Assembly: GCA_020630615.1 (NCBI GenBank)
Contig: JAHDBA010000004.1
Coordinates: 62,740-119,098, forward strand
Direction of reading: 5' to 3'
Origin: Myxococcota bacterium
GTDB lineage: Bacteria > Myxococcota > UBA727 > JAHDBA01
Length of the DNA: 56,359 bases
Numbering within the stretch: the stretch's first letter is position 1; each line of letters begins with the position of its first letter. The notes under the pieces were generated by a model. The model was not told the DNA's origin and did not search any database. It saw only the letters and a program-made list of their open reading frames with translations. A program made the position numbers and the translations under genes. Positions 42,588-50,982 of the stretch are shown piece after piece.

Positions 42588-44392
42588 TTTGAGTCACTCA
42601 GCTCGTCAACAGGTTTGTTGCTTTCCAAATTCGCGTGACTCTTTTCTGCATTTTTGCTCGCGGCAAGAGGCTTGCTTTCGACAACAGCTGGGTTGGTCTT
42701 TTCAGCATCTCCTTCCAATGTTGACTTGAGCGCAGCATCGTCACGCACACTCGCGGTTGTTGTATCGACATCGCCCGATGGAGTGCTTTGCATTTTCGAA
42801 GCATTGACCGCGTCAACGTCATAAATCAAGCTGACAATTGAATCTTGAAATGCCCACATGTCTTTTGGCCCAATTGGTTTTCGATACCCTTGCGTCAGAA
42901 CAGCAAATACAATCTCATCGCCGCCACTGTTTTCAACAACGCCGGAGAGCGCGCTGACACCGGTTAACGTACCGGTCTTCGCACGAACTGACCCACTTGC
43001 TGGCTTCCCTCGGTACCGACTTCGAATCGTACCGCGTTCGCCGCCTACACTCAGCGCCGACAAAAAGATTGAGCGGTATTCGGGCCTCGAGATACCGTAG
43101 CGAATTAACTTAACCAAATCACGACTCGAAATCGTATTCACTCTGTTAAGGCCAGACCCATTCATCACTTTTAATTTTGGATTCAAGATTCCGACTTTGG
43201 TTCGAAGAAAGTTTCGTATCGCCTCTAAGCCATCGTTAAAACCTGCAGGCTTCCCAGGGTGAACATGAGCAGCAATCGTTTTCACTAAGGTCTCCGCAAC
43301 AAGATTGTTTGAGTAATGATTGAGTGTCGTTAATGCATGATGCAAAGCCGGCGACTGGTAGGTGTACAGCAAGGAGTCCTTGTCTTGGACTTTTGTGGTT
43401 CGTACTTGAGCGCCGACTTGAATGCCATTGGCACGCAGTGAGCGACGCAATGCTTTTGCGAAGTAGTTTGCCGGCGTGAAGGCACGTCGGTAGATACGCT
43501 TGCCTCCATAGAGGTAACCCGCTCGCCCCGAAACATGAATTGTCGTATTGGCACCGGTCAACTCGGTATTGACCTTAAGCCTCCTCGCTCTTCGTCCCGA
43601 CGCAGCCTCGCCATCAACAATTCCATAACCCACAGAAGGAACAAGCGTTGTACGCGAAACTTTTGCATCGCGATCGGGTTGAATATGAACTCCTATGGCA
43701 TTGTAATTCAGCGACAGTGCACTGACCCCCGCTGCATAGGCTCGATCCTTCTGATTTTCAAGCTCCCATCCTTTCGCCTCGGCAATGTTGTCGAAGACGG
43801 ACAGGTCAAGAGTCAAACCATGTGGAATCGAAGAGATCCCATTGGCGCGAAGATTCGATGCGATCTCTTCAGCCATTCGCTCCAACACTTCATTCACAAT
43901 TGTGGGGTCGCCGCTTCCTTTTATAACCAAGGGCCCGCTAAGAACTCCATCTCGAAGAGTGCCACGCGTATAAAAGTTAGTTCGCCAACGGAAGTCTAAA
44001 CCCAGGAGTTCCATCGAAGCGAGCGTTGTCCAGAGTTTTGCGTTCGATGCCGGGCATAGCGATGCATCGCTCGAAAACTCAAACAACGCTTTGCCCTGAG
44101 TTTCATTGTAGGCATAAACAGAAACCTCCGCCTTTTGCATAGGTAAGGCATTGAGCAAGGCATCAAGTGGCTCTTGAAAGCCTTTTGCGTCTTCAAATAT
44201 TTTAAAATGCCGCTTCGGGATTTCAACTTGGACTTTCGGAGCTTGGCGCCGACGCCTCCGCCTCGGCTCAGAACTCAACTGAAAAGAAGGTATCAACAAA
44301 ATCGCGAAAGCAAATAGAGTGACGAGATGCATCGCCGTATTTTGGGTATAACGTCTCTTCTTCACCCCTAAATATGCAACACTATTTGCCAT
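42584..44392 (-). CDS. dacB: D-alanyl-D-alanine carboxypeptidase/endopeptidase (PBP4, DacB)
   Basis: A 602-residue periplasmic serine peptidase of family S13 that trims or cleaves peptidoglycan peptides. The signal region (KKRR then a hydrophobic core at 21-38) is followed by an Arg-rich stretch. The active-site set is complete: SxxK Ser116-Lys119 (SNAK), SxN in HYSNNLVAE and KTG in AKTGTLTG. It is about 100 residues longer than E. coli PBP4 because of an acidic, low-complexity C-terminal tail (from about residue 500). GGTGATC, which matches the anti-Shine-Dalgarno, lies six bases before the ATG. It overlaps the lytic transglycosylase downstream and is divergent from nagZ. Confidence 0.94.
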   Translation of the reverse strand: MANSVAYLGVKKRRYTQNTAMHLVTLFAFAILLIPSFQLSSEPRRRRRRQAPKVQVEIPKRHFKIFEDAKGFQEPLDALLNALPMQKAEVSVYAYNETQGKALFEFSSDASLCPASNAKLWTTLASMELLGLDFRWRTNFYTRGTLRDGVLSGPLVIKGSGDPTIVNEVLERMAEEIASNLRANGISSIPHGLTLDLSVFDNIAEAKGWELENQKDRAYAAGVSALSLNYNAIGVHIQPDRDAKVSRTTLVPSVGYGIVDGEAASGRRARRLKVNTELTGANTTIHVSGRAGYLYGGKRIYRRAFTPANYFAKALRRSLRANGIQVGAQVRTTKVQDKDSLLYTYQSPALHHALTTLNHYSNNLVAETLVKTIAAHVHPGKPAGFNDGLEAIRNFLRTKVGILNPKLKVMNGSGLNRVNTISSRDLVKLIRYGISRPEYRSIFLSALSVGGERGTIRSRYRGKPASGSVRAKTGTLTGVSALSGVVENSGGDEIVFAVLTQGYRKPIGPKDMWAFQDSIVSLIYDVDAVNASKMQSTPSGDVDTTTASVRDDAALKSTLEGDAEKTNPAVVESKPLAASKNAEKSHANLESNKPVDELSDSK

Positions 44393-44417
44393 GTATCGAT
44401 CACCACTTTATAAAGTG
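44386..44417 (+). promoter_or_regulatory. nagZ promoter with a palindromic -10 region shared with dacB
   Basis: TTGCCA at 44386-44391, a 17-base spacer and TATAAA at 44409-44414, then six bases to the ATG at 44421. The -10 box is inside the perfect 14-base palindrome CACTTTATAAAGTG (44404-44417), which offers the same TATAAA on the minus strand for dacB. The -35 box lies over the dacB start codon. Confidence 0.6.
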
Positions 44418-44420
44418 AGT

Positions 44421-45617
44421 ATGCCCAACATCTCCACGATAAGAAAGCAATGTGCTCAACTGATTAGTATCGGCATAGAAGGGAAGTCTCTGACACACGA
44501 AGAAAAATCCTGGTTGGCAAAGGATTGGGTTGGCGGCGTCACTCTCTTTCACCGCAACATTGAAAGTCTCGAACAAGTGATAGCTCTCAACAAGGAGATT
44601 TTCTCATGTGCGTCCCTTGACCACCCGGTCATCATGTCAGTCGATCAAGAAGGCGGGCGCGTTGCGCGTTTGCGCGGAATCATGACCGACACACCGCCCA
44701 TGGGGTTGCTTCAAAGAAATGTGCAGCAAAACATTCTCAATTTAAGAAAAGAAGACGAACCTAAAGCGAACGAAGAGTTCTGGCGCAAACTCGGGGCACT
44801 GATGGGCCGAGAACTCACAGCACTCGGTTTTCACATGAATTTCGCCCCCATTCTTGATGTCAATTCGAACCGAAACAACCCCGTTATTGGTCAGCGTTCT
44901 TTTCATCATGACCCTAAAATTGTCGCACGTATCGGTGCGGCATTTATTCGCGGCCAACAGAGCTCTGGTGTTGCTGCTGTCGGGAAACATTTCCCAGGGC
45001 ATGGCGATACGAGTAGCGACAGTCATTTTGAACTGCCGAAGGTCGACCACCCCTTGAGTCGCCTAAAAGAAGTTGAATGGCCCCCCTTTCAGAGTGCTAT
45101 CGAGGCGGGCGTTGCAGCAATGATGACTGCACACCTAATCGCTCCCCACCTTGATTCCAATATCGCAACCGTGTCAAAGACGATTCTCCAAACACATTTG
45201 CGCGAAAGCTTAGGGTTCGAAGGGTGCATCATTTCAGATGATCTCGGGATGAAAGCCCTAAGCAATACATACTCGCTAGAAGAATCGGCATGTCTTGCCA
45301 TTGCGGCTGGGGTGGACCACCTCTTGGTGTGCAATCCGCCTTATAACTTGGAGTCCATCCTCGATGCATTGGTTCGCGCTGTCGAAAATGGCGACATTGC
45401 TCAGGAACGATTTCATGAGGCCCTTAACAGGAACAACACTCTCAAGAAGCGTTATGTTGGTGCTCCAGCAGCACCAGATCTTGCGCAAGCACGGACAATT
45501 TGTCGGAATGACGTCCATTTACGACTGCTCGCTGAAGCGACAAGGGTTGACCTTCGTAATCCTGAAGAAAGACGCTCCCAGAATTCACCCGACATCTCAC
45601 CCGTGTATGACACTTGA
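44421..45617 (+). CDS. nagZ: Beta-N-acetylhexosaminidase NagZ (GH3)
   Basis: A 398-residue glycoside hydrolase family 3 enzyme that removes GlcNAc from muropeptides during cell-wall recycling. The GH3 signature is present: MSVDQEGGRVARL, FAPILDVN, the His-Asp loop KHFPGHGDTSSDSH used as acid/base in NagZ, and the nucleophile Asp in IISDDLGMKAL. There is no signal peptide, consistent with the cytoplasmic enzyme. The start at 44421 is preferred to the in-frame ATG at 44391 because the earlier one would overlap the promoter and the dacB start codon. It stands next to dacB and the lytic transglycosylase, whose products it would process. Confidence 0.94.
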   Translation: MPNISTIRKQCAQLISIGIEGKSLTHEEKSWLAKDWVGGVTLFHRNIESLEQVIALNKEIFSCASLDHPVIMSVDQEGGRVARLRGIMTDTPPMGLLQRNVQQNILNLRKEDEPKANEEFWRKLGALMGRELTALGFHMNFAPILDVNSNRNNPVIGQRSFHHDPKIVARIGAAFIRGQQSSGVAAVGKHFPGHGDTSSDSHFELPKVDHPLSRLKEVEWPPFQSAIEAGVAAMMTAHLIAPHLDSNIATVSKTILQTHLRESLGFEGCIISDDLGMKALSNTYSLEESACLAIAAGVDHLLVCNPPYNLESILDALVRAVENGDIAQERFHEALNRNNTLKKRYVGAPAAPDLAQARTICRNDVHLRLLAEATRVDLRNPEERRSQNSPDISPVYDT

Positions 45618-45713
45618 GCACCCGAACCGGAACGCGAAAATATTCTCTATGTTGTTTTGCCGAGTTGAATGAAAGGCACCTATGACTCATTGTTAGAAAG
45701 TCCCTTCAAACTT

Positions 45714-45742
45714 TTGGCCTCGGCACGAAACTCCGATACTCT
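45714..45742 (+). promoter_or_regulatory. Promoter of the FHA gene, leaderless layout
   Basis: TTGGCC at 45714-45719, a 17-base spacer and TACTCT at 45737-45742, then six bases to the ATG at 45749. Confidence 0.45.
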
Positions 45743-45748
45743 AGGGTC

Positions 45749-46927
45749 ATGGCGCGTTTTGTACTTGTGTTTGTTTCTGGTAAATATGAAGGTGGCCGTT
45801 TCGAGCTGCCGGAGCGCGGTGAAACTGCACTCGGCCGAGGGGGCGAACTTGATATCGTTCTCGTCGAAGATATGGTTTCAAGGAAACACGCTATTCTTAC
45901 AAGTGATGGAGACTCACTTCTGGTTGAAGATCTTGGTTCAACAAACGGCACCTTCCTCAACGGTAAAAACGTATCGCGCTCTAAACTCAAAGCTGGTGAC
46001 CATCTTGGCATTGGCTCAAGTGTGCTTGAAGTGCAGTTTTTAGAAGAGGGGGTACTTCCGGATACCCACTTTAAGTTTGGCTCACAGGACGAAAACACGG
46101 CGCAAAAGGAAGCGTTACAAAAAGAAGATACCGGCTTGCACACTTCGGGAGAAGGCGTGCCGCCTGTGAGTGATTCTGCTGGAACGGTACAGCTGCCACA
46201 GGTGCCGTCTCAAACCGCAATGCATGGGGCCTTACCAGGCGCAGCTTCGCCAGTCACCGGATCGAACTTAAGAAGCTCAATGAATACAGCCACGCTTGAC
46301 TCGAAAGAAGTCGCCGCTGTCGTTCAGCATCAGACTCAAGATTTCGTTGCCCTGCCTGATGATGGGCGGGTTGCAGATACAAGCCTTGAGTTGCTGATCA
46401 ACCGTCTGCTTTTTGATGAAGATGTAGCAGTGCTTACCCTACAAAATGACGAGGCCCAGTTCAGACTTGAATCGGTATCGAATACATCTTTGGTGGTGCA
46501 TCAACATGAGGGTGACGCAATCGCCCCCAAGGAGATTCAAGACCCTCTAAAAGTTCTTGCACGTTTGATGACGCAAGAGTTTGAGAGCTATACCTTTAGA
46601 GACTCAACACCAGAACACGATGAGCCTGTGCGTTGGGATATCCGCTTTGAGGGCCATGACCCTCGAGTTCTTTTAAAGGACTACGGCTATCAGGCAGACG
46701 AATTGATGAACTTGGTAGACGATTTGCCTGAGCCGGAAGATATGGTGAGCATCCCCAGGCCCATTGAGGCTCGGCTTAGCGAATTGCATCAAGATGAGCT
46801 CGACCTCTTTCAACTTATTTTTAACTACGGATTCTACCAACACGTTCTTGATAAAAGCGCCTATGGTGATTTGGCCTGCGCCAAAGCGCTGCTTGAGTTG
46901 CAGAAAAAGGGTGTGGTGAAATTTTGA
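45749..46927 (+). CDS. FHA-domain signalling protein with a C-terminal DUF4388-like region
   Basis: A 392-residue cytoplasmic protein. Residues 1-100 form an FHA domain that would bind phosphothreonine peptides: ALGRGGELDIVL, VSRKHAIL and GSTNGTFLNG carry the ligand-contacting Arg, Ser/His and Asn. A linker rich in Pro, Ala and Gln (about 110-200) leads to a second region (about 205-392). There DTSLELLINRLLFDEDVAVLTL and the final helical LDLFQLIFNYGFYQHVLDKS .. LLELQKKGVVKF look like DUF4388 and its winged-helix tail, though this match is weak. It probably reads Ser/Thr kinase signals; no kinase is in the window. Confidence 0.8.
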   Translation: MARFVLVFVSGKYEGGRFELPERGETALGRGGELDIVLVEDMVSRKHAILTSDGDSLLVEDLGSTNGTFLNGKNVSRSKLKAGDHLGIGSSVLEVQFLEEGVLPDTHFKFGSQDENTAQKEALQKEDTGLHTSGEGVPPVSDSAGTVQLPQVPSQTAMHGALPGAASPVTGSNLRSSMNTATLDSKEVAAVVQHQTQDFVALPDDGRVADTSLELLINRLLFDEDVAVLTLQNDEAQFRLESVSNTSLVVHQHEGDAIAPKEIQDPLKVLARLMTQEFESYTFRDSTPEHDEPVRWDIRFEGHDPRVLLKDYGYQADELMNLVDDLPEPEDMVSIPRPIEARLSELHQDELDLFQLIFNYGFYQHVLDKSAYGDLACAKALLELQKKGVVKF

Positions 46928-46963
46928 ACACTAAACGTCTTTGTAGTGATTTTGAGAAGGGCT

Positions 46964-47935
46964 CTAGGAATCGACTTGTCGTTGAAGAAAGAGCCACACA
47001 AGCCCAACAGTGAATCGCGCATTCACCTCATTGCACGGCCGCCAAATTAGCCTCTTATTGATCGTGCCAGACATGCAATCGATACCGAGTGGCCCAAAAT
47101 AGCCTTGGCTCACAAACTCTTGGGCGATATGTTCCCAGGTCTGTGCAGTTTTAGGCGTGCACAAAAGTTTTTTTTCCTCATGAGTTAAGGCGCGGTGGCT
47201 TAAAGGGAAGGCCGCGACATGCGCACCGCGCATATTTTGTGCAATACACCCTAAGAACTCAACGCTTCTGTCTTCATGAAGCCAAAAGTGCGCACTGTAA
47301 CTCGCAACATCGAGATAACGTGCTTCAACAACCACCCCGGCCTCCCTTAAGCGTTCAGGCCAAACAAATGAGGGGGCGAGCGCATCTCGTTTCAGGCGGA
47401 TCCACCCCTGCCCACTTGTGCCAAAGCGTGGCTTTGCGACAAGCTCCTTGACCCCAAGTTCACGCCACAGCTCGACAGTTTTCTGAGTGTTTTCGGTCCA
47501 CCACTCTTGTGCATGCAGCACCGTGCCGTCAAAGATGAGTGACGGGGCTCCATCACTGCTAACAAATCTCTGCGTACTCGCTTTGTCGTTAAGGGCACGC
47601 ACTACAGAAGGCTCCTGACCCCACAGCCTAGCGCCGTGACTTCGGGCAACTTTGAGAGCCCATTTCGAATTGAGCCAGGCAATCATCGTACGCCCTTCCC
47701 CCTTTTGCCTAAGACGTAATCGCCCTGACCCGATGAGTTGCTCGAGGCTTTTTCGCCATGCACTTGCTAGAAGATTACCCTGAAAACGCTCGTAATAATC
47801 GCGCCACTTCTCAGACTCTGCACCGATGTTCGCGTAACATAAGGTCGAATTTTCTTTCGAGCTTGCAACTGAAGCCACGGCGCTATCGATGGGTGAGACG
47901 AAGCGTGCGTCCTTGCCAAGATGTGTGAGACTCAA
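46964..47935 (-). CDS. ATP-grasp-like ligase paired with a diiron protein
   Basis: A 323-residue protein that looks like an ATP-grasp carboxylate-amine ligase. The ATP-binding Lys168 is in VAKPR, followed by the glycine-rich loop FGTSGQGW (171-178). GPLGIDC (281-287) and CNEVNARFTVG (301-311) supply the acidic and Asn metal ligands near the C-terminus. The N-terminal 150 residues hold conserved-looking aromatic and basic motifs but no named domain. It overlaps the end of the DUF455 gene by ATGA, so the two are translated together. The substrate is unknown; it could join an amino acid or peptide to a product of the diiron partner. Confidence 0.68.
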   Translation of the reverse strand: MSLTHLGKDARFVSPIDSAVASVASSKENSTLCYANIGAESEKWRDYYERFQGNLLASAWRKSLEQLIGSGRLRLRQKGEGRTMIAWLNSKWALKVARSHGARLWGQEPSVVRALNDKASTQRFVSSDGAPSLIFDGTVLHAQEWWTENTQKTVELWRELGVKELVAKPRFGTSGQGWIRLKRDALAPSFVWPERLREAGVVVEARYLDVASYSAHFWLHEDRSVEFLGCIAQNMRGAHVAAFPLSHRALTHEEKKLLCTPKTAQTWEHIAQEFVSQGYFGPLGIDCMSGTINKRLIWRPCNEVNARFTVGLVWLFLQRQVDS

Positions 47936-48834
47936 CGCTCAAAACCCTTTGATGCGAGACGCTTATTTTTTCTGATGCCTGCGTCAAAGTCTTCTTCCCG
48001 CCAAGCAGGTACATTTCGGATCCAATCAATATAGGTATCACTCAAGCCCGCGCGTCTTCGTGGCTCGACCTGAAAAGAGCGCCCCCGAGCCTTCGCCGGG
48101 AAAAGCGGAAATGGAAGGCACTCCTCGTACGCACTTTTTAAGGCCTCGCCCTCAGAAAGCAGCTGAAGCCAATGCGATGCGAGTGCGACATGCGTGACTT
48201 CATCGTCGTGTACGACTTGAACGACACTGGCGCTACGTTCGTCACCCATCGACTTAAACTTTTGTATGAGCCCTGCGCTAAAGTCCAGATTGGCCTGTTC
48301 AAAGGTTAATCCCATTGCAGCTAGAAAAGCCTTAACACCACCCACGCCAGTTCGCGATGTGGGTACCTTGCGCCAAAAATAATCGGGTAAGCCATCTCCG
48401 CCGAAGGTGCCTCCCAACTCGTCGATGCGTTCTAAATAAAGTCGGCAATGGCGCTGTTCATCTTCAAGGACTTTGACCCAGCCTCGACGCAATGCCTTCG
48501 GTGCATCTGGGAACGCCAGCAAGGCCCACGCAAAGAGCTCAACAGCCATCAACTCATGATGCGCAAAACGTTCGAAGTAGAGCGCCTTGACCTCTGGGTT
48601 GGTAAGGTTCTTAGCAGAGGGCAAACGCTCGCCTTTATCGATGAGCCGATGCGCAGGGTCTCGCCCTGGCTCCCAGTAGAGCTCGCGTTCTGCCGGCTTG
48701 TCTTCAAGACGCGCCCCTTTTTCGTCCACCAAGGGCTTAAGCTTTTCTCCTAAGTCCCTACAGACCACAATTGAGCGCGCGGCCTCGTGCACTGACGAAC
48801 TGCCGCAATAGAATAGAGGACTCGAGTGACTCAT
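47932..48834 (-). CDS. DUF455 ferritin-like diiron protein
   Basis: A 300-residue protein of the DUF455 (COG2833) ferritin-like family. The expected four-helix diiron ligands can be placed: Glu94 in FAHHELMAVE, Glu126-x2-His129 in EDEQRHC, Glu179 in TFEQANLDF, and Glu212-x2-His215 in DDEVTHV. Two ExxH pairs with two extra Glu fit an oxygen-activating or oxidase-type diiron centre better than an iron store. No substrate is known for the family. A TACCCT -10 box five bases before the ATG and a poor Shine-Dalgarno suggest that it leads the two-gene operon with the ATP-grasp protein. Confidence 0.8.
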   Translation of the reverse strand: MSHSSPLFYCGSSSVHEAARSIVVCRDLGEKLKPLVDEKGARLEDKPAERELYWEPGRDPAHRLIDKGERLPSAKNLTNPEVKALYFERFAHHELMAVELFAWALLAFPDAPKALRRGWVKVLEDEQRHCRLYLERIDELGGTFGGDGLPDYFWRKVPTSRTGVGGVKAFLAAMGLTFEQANLDFSAGLIQKFKSMGDERSASVVQVVHDDEVTHVALASHWLQLLSEGEALKSAYEECLPFPLFPAKARGRSFQVEPRRRAGLSDTYIDWIRNVPAWREEDFDAGIRKNKRLASKGFER

Positions 48835-48839
48835 ACCTC

Positions 48840-48867
48840 AGGGTATCAAGAAGGTCTCAGAACACAA
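48840..48867 (-). promoter_or_regulatory. Candidate promoter of the DUF455/ATP-grasp operon
   Basis: On the minus strand TTGTGT (48867-48862), a 16-base spacer and TACCCT (48845-48840), then five bases to the ATG at 48834. Confidence 0.35.
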
Positions 48868-48899
48868 CAATGCAGGAATCAAAAACCCTAAACTCCACG

Positions 48900-49766
48900 T
48901 TAGGCCACGACACCCAAAAGAGCGTCTTTGACTTCATCGAGCGCATTTCGCGCTTTCTCAGCATAAGGCGTGTTGCCGTTCACAATGCGTTGAAACTCGG
49001 CATCCGCCATCTCGTTCTTACCCATCCCTCGATAGGCGCGGGCAAGATGGTATCGCGTGAACTCGATATCCCCTTCCCTGAGATACCGTTTGCTGTGCAG
49101 AGCCTCCAAAAGGCGATGCGCCGCAGAATCGTAATCGTGTTTTGCCAAGTACACGACCCCAAGTGTTCGCAGCGCAAACTGTCTGTCGGCCGGCGCTGCC
49201 AATTTTAAAGCCTGTTGTCCGTAGTCCTCCGCGAGGTCAAGGTCGACACCCAGCCCAGAAAGCGCATAGGCATAATTATTGTACCAAAGCGCTCGGTCTT
49301 CTGAAGGTAAATCCATTGGATCCACGTGATCCAGAGCCATCCGTGCTTTGTCCAATTCGCCACGCTCACAATAAATCGCGGCTGGCACGAGCATCGCTGG
49401 GTGGTCGTCGGGGTGAGCAATGCGATGTTGGTGCAAAACTTCTTCGGCCTCCTTAAAACGGCCCGCAGCAAAAAGGTTGGCAATCAAGAGGCGACTCGCT
49501 TGAGTGTCCATCGAGTCGAGACGCAATATTTGCCTGCACGCGTCGATCGCTTGGTCATGAAGCCCCTCTTGATGCGCCTTAATAGCCTCGCGCGTCAGTA
49601 TATCCACATACTCGTCCTTTGTTCGGCCCGTGAGTTGTTTTGGATCTGCGCGCCATGCCGATTGCAAACGTTTTCTTTTGATCCACCACGACCCTAACAC
49701 GATTGGTCCATACACGACTGCTGTCCCGCCCAAGACTACTGCTGCGATTAAAAATATTGCACCCAT
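48900..49766 (-). CDS. Membrane-anchored TPR protein
   Basis: A 288-residue protein with one N-terminal membrane helix (IFLIAAVVLGGTAVVYGPIVLGSWW) followed by basic residues KRKR, which places the rest in the cytoplasm. The soluble part is a TPR array: AHQEGLHDQAIDACRQILRLD, GRFKEAEEVLHQHR, GELDKARMALDHV, AKHDYDSAAHRLLEAL and GMGKNEMADAEFQRIV. No catalytic motif is seen. It probably scaffolds an inner-membrane complex; the partner is unknown. A TAAACT -10 box lies six bases before the ATG. Confidence 0.82.
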   Translation of the reverse strand: MGAIFLIAAVVLGGTAVVYGPIVLGSWWIKRKRLQSAWRADPKQLTGRTKDEYVDILTREAIKAHQEGLHDQAIDACRQILRLDSMDTQASRLLIANLFAAGRFKEAEEVLHQHRIAHPDDHPAMLVPAAIYCERGELDKARMALDHVDPMDLPSEDRALWYNNYAYALSGLGVDLDLAEDYGQQALKLAAPADRQFALRTLGVVYLAKHDYDSAAHRLLEALHSKRYLREGDIEFTRYHLARAYRGMGKNEMADAEFQRIVNGNTPYAEKARNALDEVKDALLGVVA

Positions 49767-49772
49767 AACCCA

Positions 49773-49803
49773 AGTTTAACTGTTTTCTGGATTCAAAAAC
49801 CAA
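49773..49803 (-). promoter_or_regulatory. Promoter of the TPR gene, leaderless layout
   Basis: On the minus strand TAAACT (49778-49773) ends six bases before the ATG at 49766. TTGGTT (49803-49798) is 19 bases upstream, a longer spacing than usual. Confidence 0.35.
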
Positions 49804-49836
49804 CGAAATCGTCGGTGTCGCACATCGAAACACCGA

Positions 49837-50982
49837 TTAGGGTTCGACCTCATTTTCGCGCCGTACATTGTTAAGCCCCGCCCGTTCTCGCCCTGCAATG
49901 TGGTACTCGACACTCATTTGTATTTCGCTTGGGTCTGCCTGAACCTGGCGACCACCGATGTAGACGCTCGGGGTGCCTTCAATCTTTAATGCCTCGGCAA
50001 AGGCCAAATGTCTCGCGAGGTCGTCATTCGCGGAATTTTCATCCAAGATGCACTTTGACATCGTCTCGCTGTCCATGCCGAGCTGAGTCGCCAGCGAAAG
50101 AAAGTGCTCTGGGCTGCCTTCTCCAATATTTTTAAAGATGGCGCCAATCATCTCATGCTCGTGCCCTTGTTCTTTTGCGCACAAGGCAGCTCGGGCAGCC
50201 GCTCTCGCGTGCTTATGAAACGACAACGGGAAGTGAACAATCCGGAGTCGAATCGCACCCAAATAACGCTCGCGCAATTCACCCCAGAAATCATGGAGGC
50301 GTGCACAGTAGGGGCACTGAAGATCTTCGAAAACATAGACATCCACCGCATCATCTCCGCTTTGCATCCCTTCGCTATCATCCCGATCAATCGCTCCACC
50401 CGTCGCGTCTGAGCCGAGCAATTGCGCCCCTGGAAGAACACGTACGCCTTGATAGTCATCCGGCGTAACCACCAGTCGATGCGATGCTGGAATCGTCTGT
50501 GAGAGCTCCTCAACTTGCGCCGCGAGCATACTCTGGCTGTAAACATTCCGAACGCGCTCTTTTTGTTCCTCAAAGTTCTCACGTGTCGCACCTTGTGCAC
50601 GGGCAAATTCCCAAAGTGTATCATCACTCACACCCGAAAACTTTTGACTTTCCGTGAGTACCCATTCATTCACACTCGAGACACGAAATGCAGGATGCTT
50701 CTCAAGAAGATGCGTCTTTAGGGCGTTGCGCTTTAAAACAAAACGCCGAAGTGAGCTCTCAAAGGCCGCGTCTTCTTTTTGCGCATCGTAACGCTTGCGA
50801 GCACTCTCGGATAAATCCTGCACACGAAGCGGAGCACCATCGATCTCGCCAAGAATCTCGGAGCCCCCCACTGTCGATTCACCGGACACTCCGGGCCGGA
50901 TATTCTTCGGGCTCGCACAGCTGAGTTGGGTTGCGAAAACAAGAAAAAGCAGGACTGCTTTCAAGATCTTAATTGTGTTCAT
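49837..50982 (-). CDS. DsbA-type thioredoxin lipoprotein
   Basis: A 381-residue predicted lipoprotein (lipobox QLSC, modified Cys22) with two parts. Residues of about 45-165 are helical and resemble the SurA N-terminal chaperone region. Residues of about 210-370 are a DsbA-like thioredoxin domain with CPYC at 223-226 and the cis-proline segment GTPSVYIGG. It should catalyse thiol-disulfide exchange outside the cytoplasmic membrane. The ATG at 50982 is preferred because GAGG lies seven bases upstream and the signal peptide begins there. The gene overlaps the 3' end of ilvA by 14 bases and is probably co-transcribed with it. Confidence 0.88.
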   Translation of the reverse strand: MNTIKILKAVLLFLVFATQLSCASPKNIRPGVSGESTVGGSEILGEIDGAPLRVQDLSESARKRYDAQKEDAAFESSLRRFVLKRNALKTHLLEKHPAFRVSSVNEWVLTESQKFSGVSDDTLWEFARAQGATRENFEEQKERVRNVYSQSMLAAQVEELSQTIPASHRLVVTPDDYQGVRVLPGAQLLGSDATGGAIDRDDSEGMQSGDDAVDVYVFEDLQCPYCARLHDFWGELRERYLGAIRLRIVHFPLSFHKHARAAARAALCAKEQGHEHEMIGAIFKNIGEGSPEHFLSLATQLGMDSETMSKCILDENSANDDLARHLAFAEALKIEGTPSVYIGGRQVQADPSEIQMSVEYHIAGRERAGLNNVRRENEVEP

